From positions 2,418,001 to 2,482,000 of the forward strand of contig NZ_PEFE01000001.1 of assembly GCF_002754315.1 (NCBI RefSeq): a stretch of 64,000 nt of DNA, given 5' to 3'. The position numbers and the translations under genes are program-made. Source of the stretch: Flavobacterium sp. 11 (GTDB lineage: Bacteria > Bacteroidota > Bacteroidia > Flavobacteriales > Flavobacteriaceae). Position 1 is the stretch's first letter. Every line of letters begins with the position of its first letter. Positions 46,374 to 54,664 of this stretch are shown here, in pieces. The notes under the pieces are model-generated. The model saw nothing but the letters and a program-made list of their open reading frames with translations. It was not told the origin of the DNA and made no database searches.

Positions 46374-47225
46374 TTACTGTTGTGAGAGCACGATTAAAAC
46401 AATCGCTATTAAAGCTAAAAACAGCCCTATAAAATTCATTTTGCTCAGTTTTTCTTTAAAAATTAGAACGCCTACAAGACTGCCAATAATAATCACTCCC
46501 ATATTCATACCAGCAAAAACGGTTGAAGGGTTTTTTGAAAATTCCTGATGTGCTTTAAGGTAGAAAAGAATATTCCCAAAGTTAAAAATACCAACTAAGC
46601 CACCAAAAAGAATGTTATGGATATTTAATGTTACTTTTTTAAAAATCATTTCATAGGCAACCACAGTAAACATGATACACATTGCTATTCCAAGGATGAC
46701 AAATAATGAAGTGGTGTAAGGCAGACTGGTATAAGTGGCAATTTGTTTGAAGAGAATGTCAATAATTCCAAAGCCAATCAAGACTACAGCGGGATAACCC
46801 CATTTATTTTTAGTGTTTTCGGTATTTTTAGTGAGAATAAGCAACAGTGCCGGGATTGCCAATACGAAAGCCGAGATTTTCAACATATTGAATTCTTCTT
46901 TGAATAGAAGCCAAGCCGCAAGAATAGGGATGAATAATGACAGTCTTTGGGCTGCATCAGTTTTTACAATTCCCATGTGTTTGATGGATGCCGCCAAAAA
47001 AAGGAATATAGAAGGCAATAAAACGCCAATGGTTATATAAAGCCACCAAGGCGCAGTAGATTCCACTGTATTTAATTCCGGGCTGAATGACAGGTAGCAA
47101 AGTGTTCCAGCAAACACATAATTCCAAGCGACTATTTGGGTGTGGCTGATGGTATATTTTCGGGCGACTTTAAATATCACACCCACGGTAACACTGCAAA
47201 TAATACTTAAGATTAGAAATAACAT
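46374..47225 (-). CDS. DMT-superfamily (EamA-like) membrane transporter
   Basis: A 283-residue inner-membrane protein with about ten helices in two EamA-like halves. It starts MLFLILSIICSVTVGVIFKV, contains the repeat ends AAWLLFKEEFNMLKI and GVLIFKEKLSKMNFIG, and finishes with a hydrophobic helix. The substrate cannot be inferred (drug, metabolite or sugar exporter). It is convergent with the amino-acid permease and separated from the fructan locus by 700 bp. Confidence 0.88.
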   Translation of the reverse strand: MLFLILSIICSVTVGVIFKVARKYTISHTQIVAWNYVFAGTLCYLSFSPELNTVESTAPWWLYITIGVLLPSIFLFLAASIKHMGIVKTDAAQRLSLFIPILAAWLLFKEEFNMLKISAFVLAIPALLLILTKNTENTKNKWGYPAVVLIGFGIIDILFKQIATYTSLPYTTSLFVILGIAMCIMFTVVAYEMIFKKVTLNIHNILFGGLVGIFNFGNILFYLKAHQEFSKNPSTVFAGMNMGVIIIGSLVGVLIFKEKLSKMNFIGLFLALIAIVLIVLSQQ

Positions 47226-47401
47226 AGATTTATATATTTATGCTGCAAAATTACTATTTATATGTTTGGATTGCATATCCCATCCTATGAAAAAGGAATC
47301 GCATTAGTTTTTTGTGTTACTTTTTTTTAAATTAGCAGTACTAATGGAGTGTAGTAATAATACTAGGCTATAACCATAAAAAAAACCAACAGATGTTGGG
47401 G

Positions 47402-47440
47402 TTTTGTGACCCTGTCGGGACAATTTTCGAACCTTTTTTT
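47402..47440 (+). repeat. tRNA-3'-end-like direct repeat, copy A (left border of fructan locus)
   Basis: The stretch begins TTTTGTGACCC and continues with GGGACAATTTTCGAACC. It aligns without gaps to copy B at 62619, sharing GTGACCC, GGACAA, TTTC and AA.C at the same offsets. It is preceded by a small hairpin CCAAC/GTTGG (47386-47399), as copy B is preceded by a hairpin. GTGACCC plus TTCGAACC recalls the reversed 3' end of a tRNA (acceptor plus T-arm) with a 5-nt insertion. Confidence 0.6.
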
Positions 47441-47761
47441 TAGATGATTTGAGAAAATTGAGCCAGATATTATCAATTTTATAAAGTTAACGAAAATATT
47501 AAATTTTATTCTTAACTCTATATCCACACTAACTTTGTATATCCAATCAATATCACTTGAATTTGCAAGCCTATTCTAAGATTTTAAAATGTTCTTTTTA
47601 AAAGATTTTTTGATTAAAATGAATGTGCCATAAATTATAAAAAAAACTATTTCATTTGTAATACAAGTATTTAGTTAATATTAAAACAAATGTTTTTTGC
47701 AATTATATTTAAAGAAATAAATATTTTATTCTTAATTTATTATAAAAATAATTACTTTCGC

Positions 47762-47783
47762 TTCACTTTTGATTCACTTTTGA
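47762..47783 (+). repeat. Tandem 11-bp repeat upstream of hybrid regulator
   Basis: TTCACTTTTGA occurs twice in direct succession (47762-47772, 47773-47783), followed by TTCAG, and preceded by TTTCGC. One-turn spacing would place both copies on the same DNA face, so it may be a regulator site. Confidence 0.6.
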
Positions 47784-47928
47784 TTCAGCTTATTAAATCA
47801 CCTAATTAAAAATAATTTCTGAATATTATTGACTACTTTTTGTTGATTAAATTATTTTCAAATAATTTCTAAGAAAAGTAAGTCTTACTTAGTGAAATTG
47901 AAATCTTAGCGTACTCAATATAAATTTT

Positions 47929-50661
47929 ATGAATACCTCAAATTTTATGTCAAGAAGAATATATATATTATTGGTACTAACTACAATGTTTTCCTGTAAT
48001 TCAAATGATAATAGTAAAAAAACTATTTCAATTGGATTTTCACAAAGTATAGATCATGATATTTGGAGGAAATCGATGGATCATGCGATGGAGGTTGAAG
48101 TCTCGCTTCATCCTGAAGTTAATTTGACAATCTACAATGCGAATCGTCAAGCAAAAAAGCAGATTCGTGATATTGAAAAATTTATTGAAGATAAAGTTGA
48201 TGTCATAATAGTTTCCCCTTTTGAATCAGATTCTATTATTCCGGTAATAGAAAAAGCAAATACAAAAGGGATTCCAGTAATTATAGTCGATAGAAAAGTA
48301 AATACTTCAAATTACACGGCTTATTTAGGAGCAGACAATGTTGAGGTAGGACGAATAGCCGGGAAAAAAATTGTTTCATTATCGAAGGGGAATGCAAATG
48401 TCGTTGAAATTAAAGGGGCCTATTATACATCACCAGGTTTAGAAAGAAGTTCGGGATTTAGACAAATAGTTAATGAATATCGGGGTATTAAAGTAATTAC
48501 TTTAAATGCGCAAAATGATGAATTACCTAAAAAAGAGTTTGTGAAAATTCTGGACACTTATTCTGATGTTAATTATGTCTATGCATATAATGATATAATT
48601 GCATACCAAGCATGGTTAGTAGCTAAGGAAAAAAAGCTTGAGAAAAAAATAAAATTTATAGGAGTCGATGGAATTAATGGTCCAAACGGAGGTATTCAAT
48701 TAGTAAAAGATAAGATTTTAGATGCAACGGTTTTATATCCCACAGGAGGTAGCGAAGCTATTAAGTTGGCTTTAAAAATAGCTAACAAAGAGATTGTTCC
48801 TAAAAATAACAAGTTGAATACAATATTAATTGACTCTCTTAATGCAGATATTATGAGCAATCAATTTGATAAAATAACAATTCAGCAATCTGATATTGAA
48901 CAGCAACAGAGCGTTATAAAAAGTCAGGAAGAGAAATACTCTAGTCAGAGCAATCTTCTGAAACTTTTAATTTCTTTATTTATAATTGTGCTAAGTTTAG
49001 CTGTATATAGTATTTATTCTGGAATTACAATTCGTCGTAAGAAGAAAGAATTAGAGGAAACTAACAAAAAAATTGTTACCCAAAGAAATGAAATAGAAAA
49101 ATTTTCTGAAGATTTAAAGCGAAGTAACGAAGCAAGACTTAATTTTTTTACAGGTTTGTCTCATGAATTCAAAACTCCGTTAACGTTGATATTGAGTTCT
49201 ATAGAATCTTTGGGGAATGAGTTTAGAAATAAAGGGGTTTCCGTGAATAAGGAAATTAATTTGATGTATAACAACTCCAGAAGGTTACTCCGGTTAATTA
49301 ATCAATTATTAGACTATAGAAAAACGGAGGATCAAAAATTTACTCTGCGAGCATCAAAAACTAATATTTTGAATTTTTCGAAAAGTATTATTAGTGATTT
49401 TGATCGAGAAGCGAAAAAAAGAAATATTGATTTTTCATTGATAACTAATAATCCGGAACTGGATGTCTATATGGATCGAAATCTAATGGATAAAGTCTAT
49501 TTTAATTTGTTGTCAAATGCCTTTAAATTCACCCCAGAAAAAGGTAAAATTTCGATTGTAATAAAAGAAGATAAACACAGCAAGACAGTTAAAATTTATT
49601 TTAAAGATTCGGGTATAGGAATACCAGAAAATGAGTTGAAGGAGGTTTTTACTGCTTTTTACCAAGGTTCAAATAATTACAGGAACAGTTCTGGAATAGG
49701 GTTGCATTTGTCAAAAAGTTTTGTCGAGCTACACAAAGGAAAAATAGAGATTAATTCAAAAAATGGAGCGGAATTTATAATTACATTACCATTAGGAAAA
49801 GAACATCTTGATGAAAAATATATAATTAAAGAGCCAATTCTGGATTTTGTTCATGAACCGGATTATCTGGATTCAGAGTTTATTCAGATTGTTGAACCAA
49901 AAAACACCGAAGATAAATATTCGATTCTATATATAGAGGACAACAAAGAGCTTTTAGATTTTGTGTCTCATAAATTTTCTGCTGAATATACTTTTTTTGC
50001 TTCTGATGGTTCCAATGCAATTGAAAGAGCATTGGAATTGATTCCAGATATTATTATCTGCGATCTGAATCTGCCTGGGTTGAATGGTTTTCAAATTTGT
50101 GAAATACTCAAGAAAGATTTAAGGACGTCACATATTCCTATTATAATGCTTACCGCTTCGGATAATCAAGATTCCTATTTGAAGGCTCTAGAAAGTGGTG
50201 CCGATATCTTTTTGACAAAACCTTTCAATTTAAAAGTATTGGCGCAATCTATTAAAGGATTGCTCTTTAACAGAGAAAAACTACGATTTTATTATACCAA
50301 TAATATTTTAAATATTGAGGATGGTGATTTTGGTGTTTCTGAACAAGATTTTCTAAGAAAGTTGAATGATCTGATTGAAAAAAACTTGGATAATTCGGCT
50401 TACACTGTTGAAGATCTTGCACGAAGTTTAACTATTTCTCGGGTACAATTGTATCGAAAAGTGAAAGCTATATTAGGAATTAGTGTCAGTGACCATATAA
50501 ATAATATGAGATTAGATAAATCAAAGGAGCTGCTGAAAAAGTCAGAATTAAACATTTCAGAAATTGCCTATGCAGTGGGTTTCTCTTCACCAAATTATTT
50601 TTCAACTTCCTTTAAAAATAAATTTGGAGTTACACCTAAAGAATATAAAAGTAAAAAATAG
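47929..50661 (+). CDS. Hybrid two-component regulator with periplasmic-binding-protein sensor (fructan locus)
   Basis: A 910-residue one-protein signalling system. The N-terminal signal/anchor (ILLVLTTMFSC) is followed by a periplasmic sugar-binding-protein-like sensor (about 33-320: TISIGFSQSIDHDIWRKSM, VDVIIVSPFESDSIIPVIEK, YLGADNVEVGRIAG), a membrane helix (about 343-365), histidine kinase with H412 in LSHEFKTPLTLIL and ATPase boxes NLLSNAFKFTPEKG and DSGIGIP, receiver domain with D712 in IICDLNLPG, and an AraC-type DNA-binding domain (about 800-908). This layout matches the Bacteroides fructose sensor BT1754, unlike the propeller-type hybrid sensors. It probably senses periplasmic fructose and turns on the downstream genes. 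Fructose as ligand is inferred from context. Confidence 0.94.
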   Translation: MNTSNFMSRRIYILLVLTTMFSCNSNDNSKKTISIGFSQSIDHDIWRKSMDHAMEVEVSLHPEVNLTIYNANRQAKKQIRDIEKFIEDKVDVIIVSPFESDSIIPVIEKANTKGIPVIIVDRKVNTSNYTAYLGADNVEVGRIAGKKIVSLSKGNANVVEIKGAYYTSPGLERSSGFRQIVNEYRGIKVITLNAQNDELPKKEFVKILDTYSDVNYVYAYNDIIAYQAWLVAKEKKLEKKIKFIGVDGINGPNGGIQLVKDKILDATVLYPTGGSEAIKLALKIANKEIVPKNNKLNTILIDSLNADIMSNQFDKITIQQSDIEQQQSVIKSQEEKYSSQSNLLKLLISLFIIVLSLAVYSIYSGITIRRKKKELEETNKKIVTQRNEIEKFSEDLKRSNEARLNFFTGLSHEFKTPLTLILSSIESLGNEFRNKGVSVNKEINLMYNNSRRLLRLINQLLDYRKTEDQKFTLRASKTNILNFSKSIISDFDREAKKRNIDFSLITNNPELDVYMDRNLMDKVYFNLLSNAFKFTPEKGKISIVIKEDKHSKTVKIYFKDSGIGIPENELKEVFTAFYQGSNNYRNSSGIGLHLSKSFVELHKGKIEINSKNGAEFIITLPLGKEHLDEKYIIKEPILDFVHEPDYLDSEFIQIVEPKNTEDKYSILYIEDNKELLDFVSHKFSAEYTFFASDGSNAIERALELIPDIIICDLNLPGLNGFQICEILKKDLRTSHIPIIMLTASDNQDSYLKALESGADIFLTKPFNLKVLAQSIKGLLFNREKLRFYYTNNILNIEDGDFGVSEQDFLRKLNDLIEKNLDNSAYTVEDLARSLTISRVQLYRKVKAILGISVSDHINNMRLDKSKELLKKSELNISEIAYAVGFSSPNYFSTSFKNKFGVTPKEYKSKK

Positions 50662-51056
50662 ATTATTTTCTATGGAACCATTTTCTTCCTAACAAAAATA
50701 GCGTAACATAATTGTACTTTATGTAACACAAGAGCAACTACAACGAAGTAGTTGTTTTTTTTTGTTTATGTCTAATGTGTTGATAGTTAAAGTTTTGAGT
50801 TGTTTTTAATGATTTTGTAAAGCATTGTATGAAATCACACCATTCTTGATATAAAAGCCGATTTTTTAAAAATATCTTAGTAATTGAATTTAAGATCTAA
50901 ACATAATTAATTTTTTTGTTTGATTTTAAATTACAGCTGCGAAAGATCTTGGAAGTTTTTAATTTCTTTTTGATCATTTCCTTTTTCTCATAGAAATATT
51001 TAATCTGAGAGTATCAAATCTTTTTGCGCACTTATAATTCTCGTAAACCATTCAAT
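50662..51056. other. 395-bp gap with control module 1 of the fructan locus
   Basis: No gene. It contains direct repeats, a hairpin that may also end the regulator transcript, and a promoter, described separately. The leader from the predicted -7 box to the GH32 start is unusually long, about 175 nt. Confidence 0.5.
50701..50880 (+). promoter_or_regulatory. Fructan control module, copy 1 (upstream of first GH32 gene)
   Basis: Elements in order: GCGTAACATAAT (50701) and ATGTAACACAAG (50721), a direct repeat of 20-bp period; hairpin AACTACAACGAAGTAGTT (50736-50753); and a block from TGAAAT (50830) through ATAAAAGC to the -7-like TATCTTAG (50873-50880). The same elements with the same internal distances occur at 53137-53317, which marks them as functional. 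The direct repeats are candidate sites for the AraC-type domain of the hybrid regulator. Confidence 0.65.
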
Positions 51057-52595
51057 ATGAAAATAAATCGCACGTTTTTATGTCTTCCACTTTGTTTAGC
51101 ATTATTTAATAATTGCACTAAAGAGGATAAACCAACTGAAACCCCTATTGTAGAAACAAACGCTCCTGCGTGTCAAACTCCTAATGAATCGGATAATACG
51201 TATCGGACATTTTTTAAGCCTTCTGTGGGTTGGGTTGGTGATCCCATCCCATTTTATGAAAATGGTATCTTCCATCTTTTCTATTTGTACGATGCAAGAA
51301 ATACAATGCCCACCTTTCACCCATGGTATAAAGTAACTACATCTGATTTTGCAACGTTCACCGACACTAGTGAAATGATTGCCACAGGAACTGCGAATCA
51401 GCAGGATGGTGCATTGGGAACCGGATCCGTTTTTAAAAGGAATGGAATTTATTACGCTTTCTATACAGGACATAACGGAATTCTTGATCCTAAAGAAAAA
51501 ATTATGCTTGCAACGTCTACGGATTTAAAAAATTGGACCAAAGATCCTTCCTTTTTATTGCAGGCTTCTTGGGGATATGATCGCAATGAATTTAGAGATC
51601 CAATCGTCATAGAAGATAAAAGTACAGGAACGTATAAAATGTTGATTGCGACACGTTCTGAGGTTGGTTTAGTTTCTAACAGCACTGTGCCATGGCGGGC
51701 GGTTATCGCGCAATACAGTTCTGCGAATTTGAGAGATTGGACTTTGGAAAAGCCATTTTATGAGGATACAACTACCTTTATAACAGAATGTCCTGATGTG
51801 TTCACGATGGGTGATTATCAGTATTTGATTTACTCCAATATTGATGATCGAATGGTGCACTATAAATACCGTTTACTGACAGCCAATACTTGGATTACTC
51901 CCGCAAATACTGCGTTAGATGGAATTGCTTTCTATGCTGGAAAAACAGTTACCGATGGCATCAACCGATATATAGCAGGATGGTGTCCTACGAAAAATAA
52001 AAGCAGTGATGCCGCTATTTTTGATTGGGCTGGATCACTTGTAACGCATCGAGTTGTTCAGCATCCAAATGGAATATTAGGTATTGCGATACCTAATGGT
52101 GTAGACAACAAGTTTATTATTAATAGAGCTTTAAATTCGAAAATAGGCTTTGGAACTACAAAGCAAGGAGATGCCTATACATTGAAGGGTAATGCGGCTG
52201 AAAAAGCATTTTCAGTGTTTGACAGAGAAACTGGAGCATTTAAAATTAAAACACATATAAAAGCGACATCATCCACTCAATTTGGTTTTGAATTTGGAGC
52301 CTGTGGAACACGAAATGAAGTATTTGCCATTGTGTTCGATTTAGCCAAAAAACAATTAAGATTAGATAAGGTTATAAAAAATGCATCCTCCTTAAATGTA
52401 ACGCAGCTTCCGCTAAATGTACCGGCTAATACAGAGTTTGATATTACAATCATTTCTGAAAATTCGGTATGTGTGATATACATTAATGACGAAATCGCTT
52501 TTACAAACCGTATCTATAAAATGAATCAAAATCCGTGGGCTATTTTTGCGGATAATGGTGAAGTCACTTTTTCGGACTTAAAAATTTTCAAATAA
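51057..52595 (+). CDS. GH32-family fructan hydrolase, divergent motif variant (lipoprotein)
   Basis: A 512-residue lipoprotein (signal MKINRTFLCLPLCLALFNNC, cysteine 20, then TKEDK, so possibly surface-exposed). The ATG at 51057 is chosen over a TTG at 51024 because it gives the clean signal peptide. The five-bladed propeller has the GH32 catalytic triad in variant form: nucleophile D62 in VGWVGDPIPFY (usual motif WMNDPNG), D181 in EFRDPIV and acid/base E244 in ITECPDVF. A C-terminal beta-sandwich starts near residue 380. It should cleave levan, inulin or fructo-oligosaccharides. Which of these cannot be told from sequence. Confidence 0.88.
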   Translation: MKINRTFLCLPLCLALFNNCTKEDKPTETPIVETNAPACQTPNESDNTYRTFFKPSVGWVGDPIPFYENGIFHLFYLYDARNTMPTFHPWYKVTTSDFATFTDTSEMIATGTANQQDGALGTGSVFKRNGIYYAFYTGHNGILDPKEKIMLATSTDLKNWTKDPSFLLQASWGYDRNEFRDPIVIEDKSTGTYKMLIATRSEVGLVSNSTVPWRAVIAQYSSANLRDWTLEKPFYEDTTTFITECPDVFTMGDYQYLIYSNIDDRMVHYKYRLLTANTWITPANTALDGIAFYAGKTVTDGINRYIAGWCPTKNKSSDAAIFDWAGSLVTHRVVQHPNGILGIAIPNGVDNKFIINRALNSKIGFGTTKQGDAYTLKGNAAEKAFSVFDRETGAFKIKTHIKATSSTQFGFEFGACGTRNEVFAIVFDLAKKQLRLDKVIKNASSLNVTQLPLNVPANTEFDITIISENSVCVIYINDEIAFTNRIYKMNQNPWAIFADNGEVTFSDLKIFK

Positions 52596-52720
52596 AAGGA
52601 GTATGAAAAATGATGACTTTAATCTTTATTATAACGTTAGTTTTTATAAAGGTTCAGGTTTAGTAATTAAAATTAATTCTGTTCATTTTTTACTTTTTTA
52701 CCTGCGTAATGTCAAAATCA

Positions 52721-52753
52721 AAACCATCAAAATCTAATTTTGATGGTTTTTTT
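52721..52753 (+). terminator. Terminator of first GH32 gene
   Basis: AAACCATCAAAAT (52721-52733) pairs with ATTTTGATGGTTT (52737-52749), followed by T residues. It lies 126 bp after the stop codon. Confidence 0.8.
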
Positions 52754-53136
52754 ATGGCTTTATTTCAATGTAATAATTCTGCTGCTTTCCACACTGGATG
52801 TAACTATTGGGAATCTGGGTTCGAGTGCCTTTTGCTTAATAAAACAGAGCAGAAGATACATTGGGAATTGTTTTAATGTATGTTTTCTTATTCTTGTTGC
52901 AATTCCAATACTCAGATATAAAAACATACCTGGATCTTGAGCTCACATTGCATTTCATCAGTGTAATTTTTCTTAAAAGCTTAAGAATACTTCATAATAT
53001 AGAATTTCTTAATAAATTCATTTTTTTTATCGATTTTTTTAAACTTTCTATAAAAATAAATTTAAAATTTTATTAATCGAATAAAATCCATCAAGTGACT
53101 TTTTTTATTCCTGAATATCTATTTTTTTTAAAAAAT

Positions 53137-53317
53137 ACGTGTAACATGATTGTAACACGTGTAACATAATCGAACTACAACGAAGTAGTTATTTGTTTAT
53201 TTTAAATTATAACTATCTGATAATAAGTGTTTTATTGTTTATTCGATATTGTGAAACAGTATTAAATGAAATTGTAACATCCTCAAAATAAAAGCGAAAT
53301 TTATGCGGATATCTTAG
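53137..53317 (+). promoter_or_regulatory. Fructan control module, copy 2 (upstream of symporter operon)
   Basis: ACGTGTAACATGAT (53137-53150) and ACGTGTAACATAAT (53157-53170) form a 20-bp-period direct repeat. The hairpin AACTACAACGAAGTAGTT (53173-53190) is identical to that of copy 1. TGAAAT (53267), ATAAAAGC and the -7-like TATCTTAG (53310-53317) follow. The hairpin-to-TATCTTAG distance is 137 bp in both copies. The start codon at 53343 is 25 bp after the -7 box. Confidence 0.7.
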
Positions 53318-53342
53318 CAATCTAATTTAATATTTTTTGATA

Positions 53343-54659
53343 ATGAAAAAAATTGTTGTTTGGGCTTTGATTGCTTCATTAGCAGGTTTCCTATTTGGTT
53401 TTGATACAGTTGTTATTTCTGGAGCAGATAAAAAACTTCAAGTTCTTTGGAATTCTTCGGATGCATTTCATGGCACAGTTGTTATGGGAATGGCATTATG
53501 GGGAACTGTACTTGGGGCAATATTTGGCGGGATTCCGACTAATAAGGTAGGAAGAAAAAATACTTTATTATGGATAGGTATTTTATTCTTGTTCTCTGCA
53601 ATTGGATCTGCTTTTGCAAATAATCCATTTGTATTTGCCGCATTTAGATTTATTGGAGGTTTGGGTGTTGGGGCATCAACAATTGCAGCGCCAGCATATA
53701 TATCAGAAATTGCTCCTGCAAAAGATAGAGGTAAGCTGGTTGCTTTTTATCAATTCAATATTGTTTTTGGGATTCTGATGGCTTTTTTGTCTAATTATCT
53801 TTTAAACGATGTGGGCGAAAATTCATGGAGATGGATGATGGGAGTACAAGCAATTCCATCTGTAATTTATATTTTATTAATTATTTCGATTCCTGAAAGC
53901 CCAAGATGGTTATTGTCTAAACTCAAGAATGACGAAGCTAGAAAAGTGTTGGAATTAATGGGGCAAGAGGCGGATTATGAAAAAATAAAAGAAGAGATAG
54001 ATAAAGATAACAAAGATGCTTCTAAGGTTAATGATACTATATTTTTAAAGAAATACAGAACACCTTTGGTATTGGCCTTTTTAATGGCTTTTTTCAATCA
54101 ATTATCAGGAATTAATGCTTTTTTATATTATTCCAGCAGAATATTTCAAGAGGCGGGTCTTGGTGAAAGTACCGCTTTACTAAGTAGTATTGGAATAGGG
54201 GTGGTGAATTTACTTTTTACACTATTGGGCGTTTTCTTAATCGACAAATTAGGGCGTAAAATATTAATGTACATTGGTTCTGTGGGGTATATTATATCAC
54301 TTTCACTTGTTGCAATGGCTTTCTTTTTTCACTGGGAAGGAATAGCTGTTCCCGTTTTCTTATTTCTATTTATTGCTGCACATGCGATAGGTCAAGGTGC
54401 TGTAATTTGGGTTTTCATATCAGAAATTTTCCCAAATCATCTAAGAGCATCAGGGCAATCCTTTGGGAGTACTACGCATTGGGTTCTGGCAGCTATTATT
54501 CCATCATTAATTCCGTATCTATTTTCTACAGTAGGGCCTGGAGTAGTTTTTATGTTTTTTGCAGTGATGATGGTTTTTCAGCTCTTGTTTGTTGCGTTTA
54601 TGATGCCGGAAACCAAAGGAATTTCTTTGGAAGAATTAAGTAAAAAATTAATTAAATAA
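53343..54659 (+). CDS. Sugar-porter-family MFS symporter (probable fructose/H+ importer)
   Basis: A 438-residue, 12-helix sugar porter. Signatures: GFDTVVISGADKKLQ in TM1, GRKNTLLWIG between TM2 and TM3, RFIGGLGVGASTIAAPAYIS in TM4, PESPRWLL after TM6, FFNQLSGINAFLYY in TM7 and PETKGISLEEL at the end. The ATG at 53343 is used rather than the TTG two codons upstream. It is first in the operon with GH32, SusC and SusD (5-bp gap to GH32). Fructose as substrate follows from context; homologues carry various hexoses and pentoses. Confidence 0.92.
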   Translation: MKKIVVWALIASLAGFLFGFDTVVISGADKKLQVLWNSSDAFHGTVVMGMALWGTVLGAIFGGIPTNKVGRKNTLLWIGILFLFSAIGSAFANNPFVFAAFRFIGGLGVGASTIAAPAYISEIAPAKDRGKLVAFYQFNIVFGILMAFLSNYLLNDVGENSWRWMMGVQAIPSVIYILLIISIPESPRWLLSKLKNDEARKVLELMGQEADYEKIKEEIDKDNKDASKVNDTIFLKKYRTPLVLAFLMAFFNQLSGINAFLYYSSRIFQEAGLGESTALLSSIGIGVVNLLFTLLGVFLIDKLGRKILMYIGSVGYIISLSLVAMAFFFHWEGIAVPVFLFLFIAAHAIGQGAVIWVFISEIFPNHLRASGQSFGSTTHWVLAAIIPSLIPYLFSTVGPGVVFMFFAVMMVFQLLFVAFMMPETKGISLEELSKKLIK

Positions 54660-54664
54660 TAGTT

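Larger units (their letters stand above)
47226..47928. other. 703-bp gap at left border of fructan locus
   Basis: No gene is visible. It holds a small hairpin and the tRNA-3'-end-like repeat copy A (47402-47440), a pair of 11-bp tandem repeats (47762-47783) and the promoter zone of the hybrid regulator. The sequence between is very AT-rich. Confidence 0.5.
52596..53342. other. 747-bp gap with terminator and control module 2
   Basis: No credible gene: two short overlapping frames (52740-52940, 52861-53076) start inside or next to a terminator and encode only hydrophobic low-complexity sequence. The gap contains the GH32 terminator on the left and the second control module on the right. Confidence 0.5.

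Noticed and set aside
52740-53076. Two short overlapping hydrophobic frames between the GH32 gene and the symporter
   Set aside because: The first begins inside the terminator T-run. Both are low-complexity AT-rich translations and overlap each other in different frames.
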